A stretch of DNA of 64,000 bases from Akkermansiaceae bacterium (GTDB lineage: Bacteria > Verrucomicrobiota > Verrucomicrobiia > Verrucomicrobiales > Akkermansiaceae), in assembly GCA_025457665.1 (NCBI GenBank), contig JALOTY010000003.1:1-64000 (forward strand), read 5' to 3'. The stretch's first letter is position 1. Each line of letters begins with the position of its first letter. The notes beneath the pieces are model-generated. The model was not told where the DNA came from. It searched no databases and saw only the letters and a program-made list of their open reading frames with translations. A program made the position numbers and the translations under genes. This document shows positions 17,462-26,161 of this stretch, one piece after another.

Positions 17462-19114
17462 GTGTTCTCGAACGAAGATTACCTCGCCGAATTGCTCGTT
17501 GAAGCGGGCGTCGTTTCCCCGGACCAGATCGATCATGCCCGCGCCCGCGGAGGATCGCTCGTGGAACAGTTGCTTGCGGAAACGGACCTGAAGGAAACGA
17601 CTCTCGCCGCCGTCCTGGGCCAGAACGCCGGCATCGATGCCATCGATCTCGCCCAAGCTGCCATCACTCCGGATGTTGCCGCGGCGATTCCCGATGAAAT
17701 CGCCCGCCGCTACAAAGTGGTTCCGGTGGCCGATGACGGGATCTATCTCACCGTCGCGGTGGCCGACCCTTTCGATTTCGAAACCATGGACAGCCTTCCC
17801 ACCGTGCTCGGCAGGGAGTTGCAGTTCGTGGTGGCGACCCGCACGGCGATCACGGATTTCCTCCGCAGTTTCTACGGGGCGACGGATAGCGGCACCCAGA
17901 TGGACGTGACCGGTGCCGAAGGAGCTTCCGCCGAGGATAGCGATGCGCCGATCATCCGGCTCGTTCAAACCATGCTCTCCGAGGCCATGCGCATGCGCTG
18001 CTCGGACATTCACATCGAGCCGCTGGAAACCTCCGTGCGCATCCGCTACCGCGTGGATGGCAAGCTGATGGAGGTGGACAATCACCCGAAGAAACTCCTG
18101 CCCGCGATCATCGCCCGCCTCAAGGTCATGAGCGGCACGATGTCCATCGCCGAAAAGCGTCTGCCCCAGGACGGCCGGATCCAGCTCAAGGCGGCAGACA
18201 AGGAAATCGATCTCCGCGTTTCCTCCGTGCCATCGAACCACGGGGAATCCATCGTCATGCGGATTCTCGACAAGTCCGCCTTGGTTCTCGGTTTGCCGGA
18301 GCTGGGCTTTTTCTCGGATGACCAGACGGTCTTCGAGGAACTCATCGGTCTGCCCGACGGCATCATCCTGGTCACTGGCCCCACCGGTTCGGGGAAAACC
18401 ACGACGCTCTACACCTGTCTCAACGTCATCAACCGCCCCGACCGCAAGATCATCACCGTGGAAGACCCGGTGGAGTATGAGCTTCCGGGGATCAATCAGG
18501 TCATGGTCAAGGCGGACATCGGCATGACCTTCGCCGCCGCTCTCCGCTCCATGCTGCGTCAGGCCCCGAACATCATCATGATCGGGGAAATCCGGGATGC
18601 GGAAACCGCCAACATCGCCATCAATGCCGCCCTCACCGGTCACTTGGTGCTTTCCACGCTTCACACCAACGACGCGCCCTCGGCCGTCGCCCGTCTTGCC
18701 GACATCGGCATCAAGCGTTTCCTCATCGCTTCCGCCGTACGCGCCGTTCTGGCCCAGCGACTGGTGCGGAAACTCTGTGCCGTCTGCAAGCAGCCGGCCG
18801 AGCTGACCGAAAAGCAGATCCGCTCGATGAACCTCGACCCGTCGAGAATGGCCGAGGCGACCATCATGGGTCCTCTGGGCTGCGAAAAGTGCCGCAATGG
18901 CGGCTACCGCGGCCGGATGGGCATCTTCGAACTCTTCAAGGTGGACGACGAGGTCCGCCATATGATCAACGAAAACCTCACTTCGGGCCAACTCCGCCGA
19001 CGGGCCCGCGAGCTGGGCATGCGCACGATGCGCGAGGACGGCATCCGGAAAGTCCTCGCCGGCCTGACTTCCGCCGAGGAAGTCCTGCACGTCACCATGT
19101 CCGATGCCCACTGA
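17462..19114 (+). CDS. GspE/PilB-type secretion ATPase 1
   Basis: I place the start at GTG 17462 (550 residues, VFSNEDYLAELLVEAGVV), because the upstream extension is arginine/proline-rich and unlike the family. Domains: N1E/MshEN at ~1-140; ATPase with Walker A GPTGSGKTTTLY, Asp box ITVEDPVEYELPG, Walker B IIMIGEIRDAETA and His box TGHLVLSTLHTNDAPS; and a tetracysteine zinc site CAVCKQP...CEKCRNGGY. It powers pseudopilus or pilus assembly at the inner membrane. It is followed at 26 bases by a second, related ATPase. Instead of a Shine-Dalgarno sequence, CCCCAAAAAACCCCAC precedes the start. Confidence 0.87.
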   Translation: MFSNEDYLAELLVEAGVVSPDQIDHARARGGSLVEQLLAETDLKETTLAAVLGQNAGIDAIDLAQAAITPDVAAAIPDEIARRYKVVPVADDGIYLTVAVADPFDFETMDSLPTVLGRELQFVVATRTAITDFLRSFYGATDSGTQMDVTGAEGASAEDSDAPIIRLVQTMLSEAMRMRCSDIHIEPLETSVRIRYRVDGKLMEVDNHPKKLLPAIIARLKVMSGTMSIAEKRLPQDGRIQLKAADKEIDLRVSSVPSNHGESIVMRILDKSALVLGLPELGFFSDDQTVFEELIGLPDGIILVTGPTGSGKTTTLYTCLNVINRPDRKIITVEDPVEYELPGINQVMVKADIGMTFAAALRSMLRQAPNIIMIGEIRDAETANIAINAALTGHLVLSTLHTNDAPSAVARLADIGIKRFLIASAVRAVLAQRLVRKLCAVCKQPAELTEKQIRSMNLDPSRMAEATIMGPLGCEKCRNGGYRGRMGIFELFKVDDEVRHMINENLTSGQLRRRARELGMRTMREDGIRKVLAGLTSAEEVLHVTMSDAH

Positions 19115-19140
19115 CGCCGGAGCCTCCAAAAAACCTCTCC

Positions 19141-20817
19141 ATGGACAGCATTCAACTGGTAGAACTTTTCGTCGGGCGTGGTCTGATCGACCGCTCCCTG
19201 GCCCAGGAAATCCTCAACGAATCCACCAACAGCGGCAAAGATGTGGCCGAGGTGATGGCTGACTTCCAAGTCGTGCATCACCGCGAGGACGTCTGGCCGG
19301 TGGTCGCATCCGAGCTGGGTGCCCCCATGGTGGACCTTTCCGGCTGGACTCCTCCGCCTGAACTCCTCGCGCTCATCCCGCCCGGGACCGCCCGCCTCCA
19401 TGGTGCCCTCCCGGTCAATCTCACCAGTGAAGGCCTCCACGTGGTCCTGGTGGACCCGATGAGCCCCCAGACGCTCGAAGACCTGCGTTTCGCGCTCGGC
19501 CGCGAATTGGTTCTGGCGATCGCTCCTGACTACGTCGTCGAAGACAAGATCAACGAGTGTTACGGGGGCGATGGCAACGCGATCGAATCCCTGCTCGATC
19601 AACTCGAATTCGGCGGTCCCGATGGTCAGCTCAACCCGGCCGAATTGGAAAGCGAGGCGAACTCCGCTCCCATCATCCGCTACGTGGACCTCGTCCTCTA
19701 CCAGGCCATCAAGGAAAAGGCCTCGGACATCCACTTCGAGCCCTTCGAAAAGGAATTCAAGATCCGCTACCGGGTGGACGGTGCCCTTTATGAAATGGCT
19801 CCGCCCCCGGTTCACCTCGCCCTGCCCATCATTTCCCGGGTCAAGGTCATGGCGAACATGAACATCGCCGAACGCCGGATCCCGCAGGACGGCCGGATCG
19901 TGAAACAGTTCGGGGATCGCCAGGTGGACATGCGGGTCTCCTCACTCCCCACCCAGCACGGCGAATCGGTCGTGCTCCGGGTGCTCGACCGTTCCTCGGT
20001 CAATCTCTCCCTCGAAAACCTCGGTCTGCCGCCCCACATCTACGAATACATCACGGAAACGATCGAAAAGCCGAACGGCATTTTCATCGTCACCGGCCCC
20101 ACGGGAGCGGGCAAGACGACCACGCTTTACGCCGCGCTGCGACGCATCAACACCATCGATCACAAGCTCCTCACCGCGGAAGATCCGGTGGAGTATGACA
20201 TCGATGGCATCGTCCAGATTCCCGTCCACGAAGGCATCGGCCTGACCTTCCCGCGGGTGCTTCGTGCCTTCCTGCGGCAGGACCCGGACCGCATCATGGT
20301 CGGGGAAATGCGGGACATCGAAACCGCACAAATCGCCATCCAGGCGTCCCTGACCGGTCACTTGGTGCTCTCCACCCTTCACACCAACGATGCTCCCGGT
20401 GCCGTGACGCGTCTCATCGACATGGGCTGCGAACCATTCCTCGTCGCCGCCTCGCTCGAAGGTGTCCTTGCCCAGCGTCTTGTCCGGACGATTTGCTCCG
20501 CTTGCAAATCCCCGTATGAGCCCAACGAGGCCATCCTCACCCAGCTCGGCGTCAGCCCCCACGAGTTGGGCGACAAGGATTTCTTCACCGGCCGCGGCTG
20601 CGATGTCTGCGGTCAGAGTGGCTACAAGGGCCGTGCCGGTCTCTATGAGTTGCTGGATATCAATGACCCTGTTCGGGAGCTGATCACCGATCGCGCCCCC
20701 ACGGTGGTGATCAAGCAGAAGGCGATGGAGCACGGCATGACGACCCTCCGCGAGGACGGCCTGCGCAACATCTACCTTGGCAAGACGACCATCGAAGAAG
20801 TCCTGAAATACACCTGA
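19141..20817 (+). CDS. GspE/PilB-type secretion ATPase 2
   Basis: This 558-residue protein starts at ATG 19141 (MDSIQLVELFVGRGLID). It has the N-terminal MshEN fold, then Walker A GPTGAGKTTTLYAAL, Asp box LTAEDPVEYDIDG, Walker B RIMVGEMRDIETA, His box TGHLVLSTLHTNDAPG, and the zinc site CSACKSP...CDVCGQSGY with a longer insert than ATPase 1. All catalytic blocks are intact, so both tandem ATPases should be active. They may drive alternate assembly or retraction, or form a mixed hexamer; no PilT-type AIRNLIRE motif was seen. The 5' sequence again has AAAAAACC (19128-19135) and no Shine-Dalgarno. Confidence 0.87.
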   Translation: MDSIQLVELFVGRGLIDRSLAQEILNESTNSGKDVAEVMADFQVVHHREDVWPVVASELGAPMVDLSGWTPPPELLALIPPGTARLHGALPVNLTSEGLHVVLVDPMSPQTLEDLRFALGRELVLAIAPDYVVEDKINECYGGDGNAIESLLDQLEFGGPDGQLNPAELESEANSAPIIRYVDLVLYQAIKEKASDIHFEPFEKEFKIRYRVDGALYEMAPPPVHLALPIISRVKVMANMNIAERRIPQDGRIVKQFGDRQVDMRVSSLPTQHGESVVLRVLDRSSVNLSLENLGLPPHIYEYITETIEKPNGIFIVTGPTGAGKTTTLYAALRRINTIDHKLLTAEDPVEYDIDGIVQIPVHEGIGLTFPRVLRAFLRQDPDRIMVGEMRDIETAQIAIQASLTGHLVLSTLHTNDAPGAVTRLIDMGCEPFLVAASLEGVLAQRLVRTICSACKSPYEPNEAILTQLGVSPHELGDKDFFTGRGCDVCGQSGYKGRAGLYELLDINDPVRELITDRAPTVVIKQKAMEHGMTTLREDGLRNIYLGKTTIEEVLKYT

Positions 20818-20888
20818 TCCTCACGAATTTTCCAATCGCCAGAACGCCGTCCTTAGGTTCAAACTCCCCACAGCTTTCCTAAAAAACC

Positions 20889-22172
20889 ATGCCCCAGTAT
20901 CAATTCACCGCCGCCGACGCGAAGGGCGAACAGCTCTCCGGCACCGTGGACGCCACGTCCGAGGCCGAAGCCATCAACCAACTCCGCAGCCAGGGTTACT
21001 ACCCCTTGCAGGTGGTGGAGGCAGGCAAAGGCAAGATCGCCGCTCCCAAGAAAAAGGCCGCCAAGCCCGCGAAGGGCAGCGCTGCCAAGGGCAAGGCGAA
21101 GACCGGGGGTCGCATCAAGCCGAAGGCGCTGATGATTTTCACCCGCCAGCTCGCGACCCTGATTGATTCCGGCCTGCCCCTTCTTCGCGGTCTCACGGTG
21201 CTTGGCAAACAGGAGCCCAATCCGGTGCTTCGCGGCACGCTCAATGCGCTGGCCGATTCCGTGCAGTCCGGCTCCACCTTCTCGGAGGCCCTCGCCACCC
21301 ACCCGAAGATTTTCAACAAGCTTTACGTGAACATGGTCAAGGCCGGTGAGCTGGGCGGTGTTCTCGAAGTGGTGCTGCTGCGCCTTGCCGAATACCAGGA
21401 AAAGGCCCAGAAGCTGAAGAACAAGATCGTTTCCGCCATGGTCTATCCGGTGATCGTCATGTTCATCGCCGTGGCCATCCTCGTCTTCCTCATGCTCGTC
21501 ATCGTTCCCAAGTTCGAGGCGATGTTCGCGGAAATGGGCAACGAAGAACTGCCGACGATTTCCAAGATCGTCTTCGGCACCTCGAAATTCTTCCTCAATG
21601 CCAGCGTGGGTCCCATCCCGAATGCGGTGTGGTTCTTCCTCGTCATCGTCCTCATCGCCTTCGGCTTTAATGCCTGGGGTCGCACCAAGGGCGGACGCAA
21701 GGTGATCGATGCCATGAAGCTGAAACTCCCGGTCTTCGGTGACATCCAGCGCAAGAGCGCCGTGGCCCGTTTCTCACGGACCCTCGGCACGCTGGTGACT
21801 TCCGGTGTTCCGATCCTTCAAGCCCTGAACATCACCCGTGACACCGCTGGCAACGTGGTGATCTCCGAGGCGATCGAAAAGGTTCATTCGGCGGTCAAGG
21901 AGGGTGAATCCATCGTCACCCCGCTCCAAGCCTCCGGCGTCTTCCCCGGCATGGTCATCTCGATGGTGGACGTGGGTGAGGAAACCGGTCAGCTCCCCGA
22001 GATGTTGCTGAAAGTGGCGGACGTTTATGACGACGAGGTGGACAACGCGGTCAGCGCCCTGACCTCCATCCTTGAGCCGATCATGATCGTCATCCTCGCC
22101 CTGGTCGTCGGTTCGGTTGTGTTTGCACTCTTCCTGCCGTTGATTAAGGTGATTCAGAACGTGGGTTCCTGA
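20889..22172 (+). CDS. GspF/PilC-type inner membrane platform protein
   Basis: This 427-residue polytopic protein begins MPQYQFTAADAKGEQLSGTV, a standard GspF start. A lysine/alanine-rich linker (about residues 50-72) is followed by two duplicated T2SSF domains: first FTRQLATLIDSGLPLLRGL, second FSRTLGTLVTSGVPILQAL, each ending in membrane helices (VIVMFIAVAILVFLMLVIV and IMIVILALVVGSVVFALFLPL). It recruits the ATPases to the membrane. It lies 71 bases after ATPase 2 and 55 before the pseudopilin; AAAAAACC sits two bases before the ATG. Confidence 0.9.
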   Translation: MPQYQFTAADAKGEQLSGTVDATSEAEAINQLRSQGYYPLQVVEAGKGKIAAPKKKAAKPAKGSAAKGKAKTGGRIKPKALMIFTRQLATLIDSGLPLLRGLTVLGKQEPNPVLRGTLNALADSVQSGSTFSEALATHPKIFNKLYVNMVKAGELGGVLEVVLLRLAEYQEKAQKLKNKIVSAMVYPVIVMFIAVAILVFLMLVIVPKFEAMFAEMGNEELPTISKIVFGTSKFFLNASVGPIPNAVWFFLVIVLIAFGFNAWGRTKGGRKVIDAMKLKLPVFGDIQRKSAVARFSRTLGTLVTSGVPILQALNITRDTAGNVVISEAIEKVHSAVKEGESIVTPLQASGVFPGMVISMVDVGEETGQLPEMLLKVADVYDDEVDNAVSALTSILEPIMIVILALVVGSVVFALFLPLIKVIQNVGS

Positions 22173-22227
22173 TCCGCGAGGATTTCCCCGAATTCACGTT
22201 TCCCCAAAAAAGAACCAAGCAGACGTC

Positions 22228-22806
22228 ATGAAAAACCCCATTCGCAACCGTCGCCGTGGCTTCACGCTGATCGAACTCATGGTTTCGATCTCCATCATCG
22301 TCCTGCTCAGCGGGCTGGTGATCGGCGGCTACTCCTACGTGCAGGCCAGGCAGGCCAAGGAAAAGGCCAAGGTCCAGATCGGCATGCTCCAACTGGCCCT
22401 GGAGGAATACAAGGCCGACCACGGCGTGTATCCTCCCGGTTTCCGTGCTGCCGGCACGACTGGCACCACCGCCCTTTACAACGCCCTCTTCAATGGCTGG
22501 GTTTACAACGCCGCTGGCACCCGGGTGTCCGGAGTGACCGCAAGGGTTTACCTGCCCGCTCTGGATCCGAACAATGACCCGCAGGGATGGATCGATCAAA
22601 CCTCGGGGATCAAAATCCTCGATCCTTGGGGCGTGGAGTACCGCTATCGGGTGAACGACAACTCGCGCACTCCGCCGCGGGTCTTTTCCGCGAACCCCGA
22701 CTTCGATCTCTGGTCCTGCGGTCCGGATGGAACCTCAACCGCCGGTGCCAGTGGTGCCTACGACGAGGCGGCGCCTGCCAACAAGGATGACATCCGCGGT
22801 TGGTAA
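22228..22806 (+). CDS. GspG-like major pseudopilin
   Basis: The 192-residue prepilin has a basic leader MKNPIRNRRRG, a cleavage site G|FTLIELMVSISIIVLLSGL with Glu at mature position 5, then a helix and a small globular domain. The C-terminal DPWGVEYRYR and FDLWSCGPDGTS match the calcium-binding-loop region of GspG-type pseudopilins. It is processed by a prepilin peptidase (not encoded here) and polymerised by the GspE/GspF motor. It is last in the operon and is followed by a strong terminator. Confidence 0.9.
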   Translation: MKNPIRNRRRGFTLIELMVSISIIVLLSGLVIGGYSYVQARQAKEKAKVQIGMLQLALEEYKADHGVYPPGFRAAGTTGTTALYNALFNGWVYNAAGTRVSGVTARVYLPALDPNNDPQGWIDQTSGIKILDPWGVEYRYRVNDNSRTPPRVFSANPDFDLWSCGPDGTSTAGASGAYDEAAPANKDDIRGW

Positions 22807-22843
22807 GGTCGCTTTCGAACAAATCTCAGGCTTTCCGATGAAT

Positions 22844-22875
22844 CCGCTCGACCTCGGTCGAGCGGGTCTTCTTTT
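22844..22875 (+). terminator. Rho-independent terminator of the pseudopilus operon
   Basis: A perfect 22-base palindrome, CCGCTCGACC-TC-GGTCGAGCGG (22844-22865), is followed by GTCTTCTTTTT. It lies 37 bases after the gspG stop and ends only nine bases before the next ATG. Confidence 0.85.
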
Positions 22876-22884
22876 TGGCACCCG

Positions 22885-23610
22885 ATGAGCGACGAATCCC
22901 CCGAGATGCCCGAAGTGAAACCCGCCACCAAGACCGCCCGCAAAGCCGCGCGGAAGAAGGCGGCACCCAAGAGGGAGGAGAAGTCGATCGAGAAGGTCGC
23001 GGCCCCCGCGCCTGTCGAGTCCGTCGCCGCCGAGCCGCCCGCGCCTCCCAAGATGGATCGCCCTGCGGATGAAGCGAAAGGTGAAAGTTCTCCACCGCAG
23101 GTTCGCAGGATTTCCCACAAACCGGAATTGCCACCCCGTCGCGACGATCAACGCCCGCGAAACGAAGGACGGCCGCAAGACGGTCGTCGCGACTCACGCG
23201 ATGGAGGCGAACGCCGCCCGCAGGAAGCCCGGGAAAGCCAGGCAGAGCGGCCGTCGCGCGATGGGGATGACGACATCGAACCCATCGCCTTCATCGAAGA
23301 ACCGCCAGCATCCGACGAGCAAGGTTCAGGCAAGCGCCGCCGTCGCCGCCGGAAAAACAAGGGGCATCGGGACGATGGCCATGGCCCGGACGATCGTCCT
23401 CCAGGCTCGCACGCACCCCAGCAACATCAGGCCCAACGGTCGCAGATCGATCCCGATCAGGTGGAGAAGCGCGCTTGGAAAATCTTCCTCGCTGAAGTCA
23501 GCGAAGAGGGCTTGGCACTCATCAACGATCAGGATGCCAAGGAAATCAGCCGTCGTGCCTTCCGCCTTGCCGAGCTTTTCCTGGAAGAGGCGGCGCGTCG
23601 TCATGGTTGA
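22885..23610 (+). CDS. Low-complexity charged protein with short helical C-terminus
   Basis: This 241-residue protein is unrecognised. Residues 1-190 are disordered: Lys/Ala-rich at first, then Arg/Asp/Pro/Gln-rich, with a basic patch GKRRRRRRKNKGH near 150. Residues ~195-241 (RAWKIFLAEVSEEGLALI through RAFRLAELFLEEAARR) are predicted amphipathic helices and the only part likely to fold. The composition suggests RNA binding or ribosome association. It starts just past a terminator, so its own promoter must overlap that hairpin or some readthrough occurs. It is convergent with the DUF1080 gene, 9 bases apart. Confidence 0.6.
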   Translation: MSDESPEMPEVKPATKTARKAARKKAAPKREEKSIEKVAAPAPVESVAAEPPAPPKMDRPADEAKGESSPPQVRRISHKPELPPRRDDQRPRNEGRPQDGRRDSRDGGERRPQEARESQAERPSRDGDDDIEPIAFIEEPPASDEQGSGKRRRRRRKNKGHRDDGHGPDDRPPGSHAPQQHQAQRSQIDPDQVEKRAWKIFLAEVSEEGLALINDQDAKEISRRAFRLAELFLEEAARRHG

Positions 23611-23619
23611 TCGGCAAGG

Positions 23620-24804
23620 TCAGGGGGGAAGGGCCAACCAGTCCTTCTCCGTGACTTTCTGATTTTGCGATTCTAACAGAATCTGCCAAGCCTCGCCGGT
23701 CTTTACCAGCACGGCATCGAAGGCGATGTATTCCGTGATCCTCTCGCCGCCTTTGGGTTTCGAAGTGTAGCGGAAGACTCCCGATTCGTGGGAGGTGGAG
23801 GCATCGCGGTAACGATGGCTGAAGCGGAAGTCCACCGAGCTTTCCACCAGGCCCTGGCGGGTTTGATCGAAGTCCTTTTTCCAGCGGATCAGTGCCTGGC
23901 TCAAGGGTTGGCTGGTCTGCTTGGTTCCCGAAACCAGCACGCCCAGTGGATGGCAGGTTCTACGATAACCCTCGTAGTCGCCTTCCCTCACGCAGCGCGA
24001 GACTTCGGCCCAATAGGCATCGATCTCCTCCGGTCCCGGTGAATCCTCCGCCGGCAGGGAAGTGGCGATGAATCGGCGGATGGCGATGGGCCCATGGTCG
24101 CCCTGAATCGCAAGGGGTCCGGAGGGGACTTCGCCGGGAAGCGGATGGGAAGCTGTGGGGGCGCTGACTTCCACGGATTGCTGGACGACTTTGCCATCGA
24201 TTTTGACCGACTCGAACCGGGCATTGCGGACCTTTTGCCCCGAGGCATCGAATCGCGGGGCACGGAAGACGATTTCCATGGTCTGCCAGGTGCCGGGAGG
24301 CGGTGCGGCGTTGGCAAGCGGGGCGCTTCCGCCGGACCATTGTTTCTCTTTCGGCTGGGTCCGGTCCCATTGCGCATAAACCCCGCCGTGGTCGGCACTG
24401 TCTAACAGGTCCTCGCCGTGACTGTCGAAAATCTGGATTTCATATCGACCCATCAGGTAGATCCCGGCGTTCGAGGCTTGGGGAATCATGAATTCCAGCG
24501 AGACCCGCACGTCGCCGAAACTCTCACGAGTCAGCAGATAGGGGATCGTCGTGTCCTTCTCCCGCGCATTGAAGAGCAGGGAGCCTTCACCGCGGGCATC
24601 GATCGCGCTTTGCCCCGCAATCGCCTCGGCGCTCGCGACGCGTTGCCAGAAGTCGTTTGCTTGAAATGAAGCAAGTCCGGGCGCCTTGAGGAAATCGACC
24701 TCATTCGGCGCCATTTCCGCCCGGCAGATCGGGCAGACTGCAACGAGCATGGACAGGGCAAGGGGCAGTGCTTTCACCGCGGAATGCTCGCCTATGGGGG
24801 CCAT
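23620..24804 (-). CDS. Secreted DUF1080 (3-keto-disaccharide hydrolase-like) protein with SnoaL-like tail
   Basis: The 394-residue protein has a signal peptide (VKALPLALSMLVAVCPICRA); a GTG at 24777 is an alternative start. Residues ~35-240 resemble DUF1080, a concanavalin-like fold found in lactone/3-keto-sugar hydrolases of Verrucomicrobiota and Planctomycetota: FGDVRVSLEFMIPQASNAGIYLMGRYEIQIFDS-type block and GTWQTMEIVFRAPRFD. Residues ~265-394 look like a SnoaL/DUF4440 alpha+beta barrel (EIDAYWAEVSRCVREGDYEGY, GEAWQILLESQ). It lies downstream of an efflux adaptor gene but is probably unrelated in function. Confidence 0.72.
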   Translation of the reverse strand: MAPIGEHSAVKALPLALSMLVAVCPICRAEMAPNEVDFLKAPGLASFQANDFWQRVASAEAIAGQSAIDARGEGSLLFNAREKDTTIPYLLTRESFGDVRVSLEFMIPQASNAGIYLMGRYEIQIFDSHGEDLLDSADHGGVYAQWDRTQPKEKQWSGGSAPLANAAPPPGTWQTMEIVFRAPRFDASGQKVRNARFESVKIDGKVVQQSVEVSAPTASHPLPGEVPSGPLAIQGDHGPIAIRRFIATSLPAEDSPGPEEIDAYWAEVSRCVREGDYEGYRRTCHPLGVLVSGTKQTSQPLSQALIRWKKDFDQTRQGLVESSVDFRFSHRYRDASTSHESGVFRYTSKPKGGERITEYIAFDAVLVKTGEAWQILLESQNQKVTEKDWLALPP

Positions 24805-24872
24805 GGATCGAGGCCATTTTTCCCGAACCCATCGAGGGTTGGTCGATCCGAGTCGGGTTTTCCGGAAATCGA

Positions 24873-26081
24873 TCAGGAACCCCGGGTCGCGGCGGGCTCG
24901 GTGGGACTAGCGAGGCTTTCTTCCTCGGTCTCTTCGACGACTTCCACCGGGGCGCCATCCGGGGCGTAGGGCAGGCGGGTGATGGCCAGCCATTGGCCTT
25001 CCTCAAGGCCATCCCGGATCACGAGGTCCTCGGTGGTGGTCCAGATCGGTTCGATTTCCGCGCGGCGGATGGCGGGTTCATCGCGATCGACGAGGTAGAT
25101 GCGATTCACGCCACGCAGGGAGTTCCGCGGGATCACGAAAACGTCCTTGAGCACGTGCCCGTGGATGGCCGCACGCACCGGTTGCCCGATCCGCAGAGGG
25201 GGCTTCGAGTTCTTCAGACCGAAGGGATCGTCCACGCGGGCGATCACAAAAAGCTCTCGCGAGGAGGCATCCAGCGTGCCCTCCGTCCTCACGATGCTGC
25301 CTTCCCAGGTGGCGGGGTTGTCCGAGCGTCCAGCGGCAAGGCCATCGGTCAGCAGGACGGGCACCGGGGCATCGCCGACCTTGGAGGGCAGATCGATGAA
25401 TGCCAATTGATCCGGCGTGAGCGGCAGGCGGACTTCGGCGAAATCGGTGGCAAAGACCTGGCCTAGGGCCGTGGAAGCGGAGATGGCCTGACCCAAACCG
25501 ACCATGCGGGACCGCACCCGACCGTCGAAGGGCGCGCGGACTTTGGATTTCTCCAGGTTCCTCTCGGCCTGCGTGAGTGCGGCCTTGGCGGCATCGACAT
25601 TCGCCCGGCTTTCCTTGAGCTGGGGGATGCGCAGCACGAGTTCGGAAGGTTCCTCATCGTATCCGAGGTCCTCCCAATTGAGCCGTGCCTGGCGTGCCCG
25701 CGCCTCTTCCTGGGCGTGCGCGGCCTCTGCCCGGGCGACTTGGGAGCGGGCGGACTCGAGGGCGGCAGTGAAATCGGCCGGGTCCAGCTCGACGAGGATT
25801 TCGCCGGCCTTGAAAAAGGCACCGTCTTCGAACGCAGGGTGAATCACGGCGACGGTGCCATCGACCGTTGCGGTGAGAGTGGTTTCATGATGAGCCCGGA
25901 CGACACCTTGGGAGTCGAGCACGACCTGATAGTCATCGCGCTGGATTTCAAGCACGGCGGTCTTGAGCTTTTGCGGCGGGACGTGGACCGGGGCCGGTTC
26001 TTCCGGCGGACGCGAGACCCACCAGGTGGCAACACAGCCGATGGCGAGGATGAGGATGGGAATCAGAATGCGGGTCAACAT
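24873..26081 (-). CDS. Efflux pump periplasmic adaptor (HlyD/RND MFP family)
   Basis: This 402-residue protein has an N-terminal membrane anchor (ILIPILILAIGCVATWWV). It then has the lipoyl halves flanking a helical hairpin: GTVAVIHPAFEDGAFFKAG and VRAPFDGRVRSRMVGLGQ with coiled coil between, a beta-barrel segment with VFVIPRNSLRGVN, and a membrane-proximal end. It would link an inner-membrane RND pump to the outer-membrane channel encoded just upstream. No RND pump gene follows, although that is the usual order; the next gene is a DUF1080 protein. Confidence 0.85.
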   Translation of the reverse strand: MLTRILIPILILAIGCVATWWVSRPPEEPAPVHVPPQKLKTAVLEIQRDDYQVVLDSQGVVRAHHETTLTATVDGTVAVIHPAFEDGAFFKAGEILVELDPADFTAALESARSQVARAEAAHAQEEARARQARLNWEDLGYDEEPSELVLRIPQLKESRANVDAAKAALTQAERNLEKSKVRAPFDGRVRSRMVGLGQAISASTALGQVFATDFAEVRLPLTPDQLAFIDLPSKVGDAPVPVLLTDGLAAGRSDNPATWEGSIVRTEGTLDASSRELFVIARVDDPFGLKNSKPPLRIGQPVRAAIHGHVLKDVFVIPRNSLRGVNRIYLVDRDEPAIRRAEIEPIWTTTEDLVIRDGLEEGQWLAITRLPYAPDGAPVEVVEETEEESLASPTEPAATRGS

Positions 26082-26161
26082 GAGGCGGGGCGGCGGACTG
26101 TCGCCGAGAGTCGGTGTTTTGCCAAACGGGAAGAATGGCGGATGATTTCCCGGCCGCGAAA

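Noticed and set aside
17171..19129. 652-residue minus-strand open frame across GspE 1
   Set aside because: Shadow of a strongly supported ATPase gene with all motifs.
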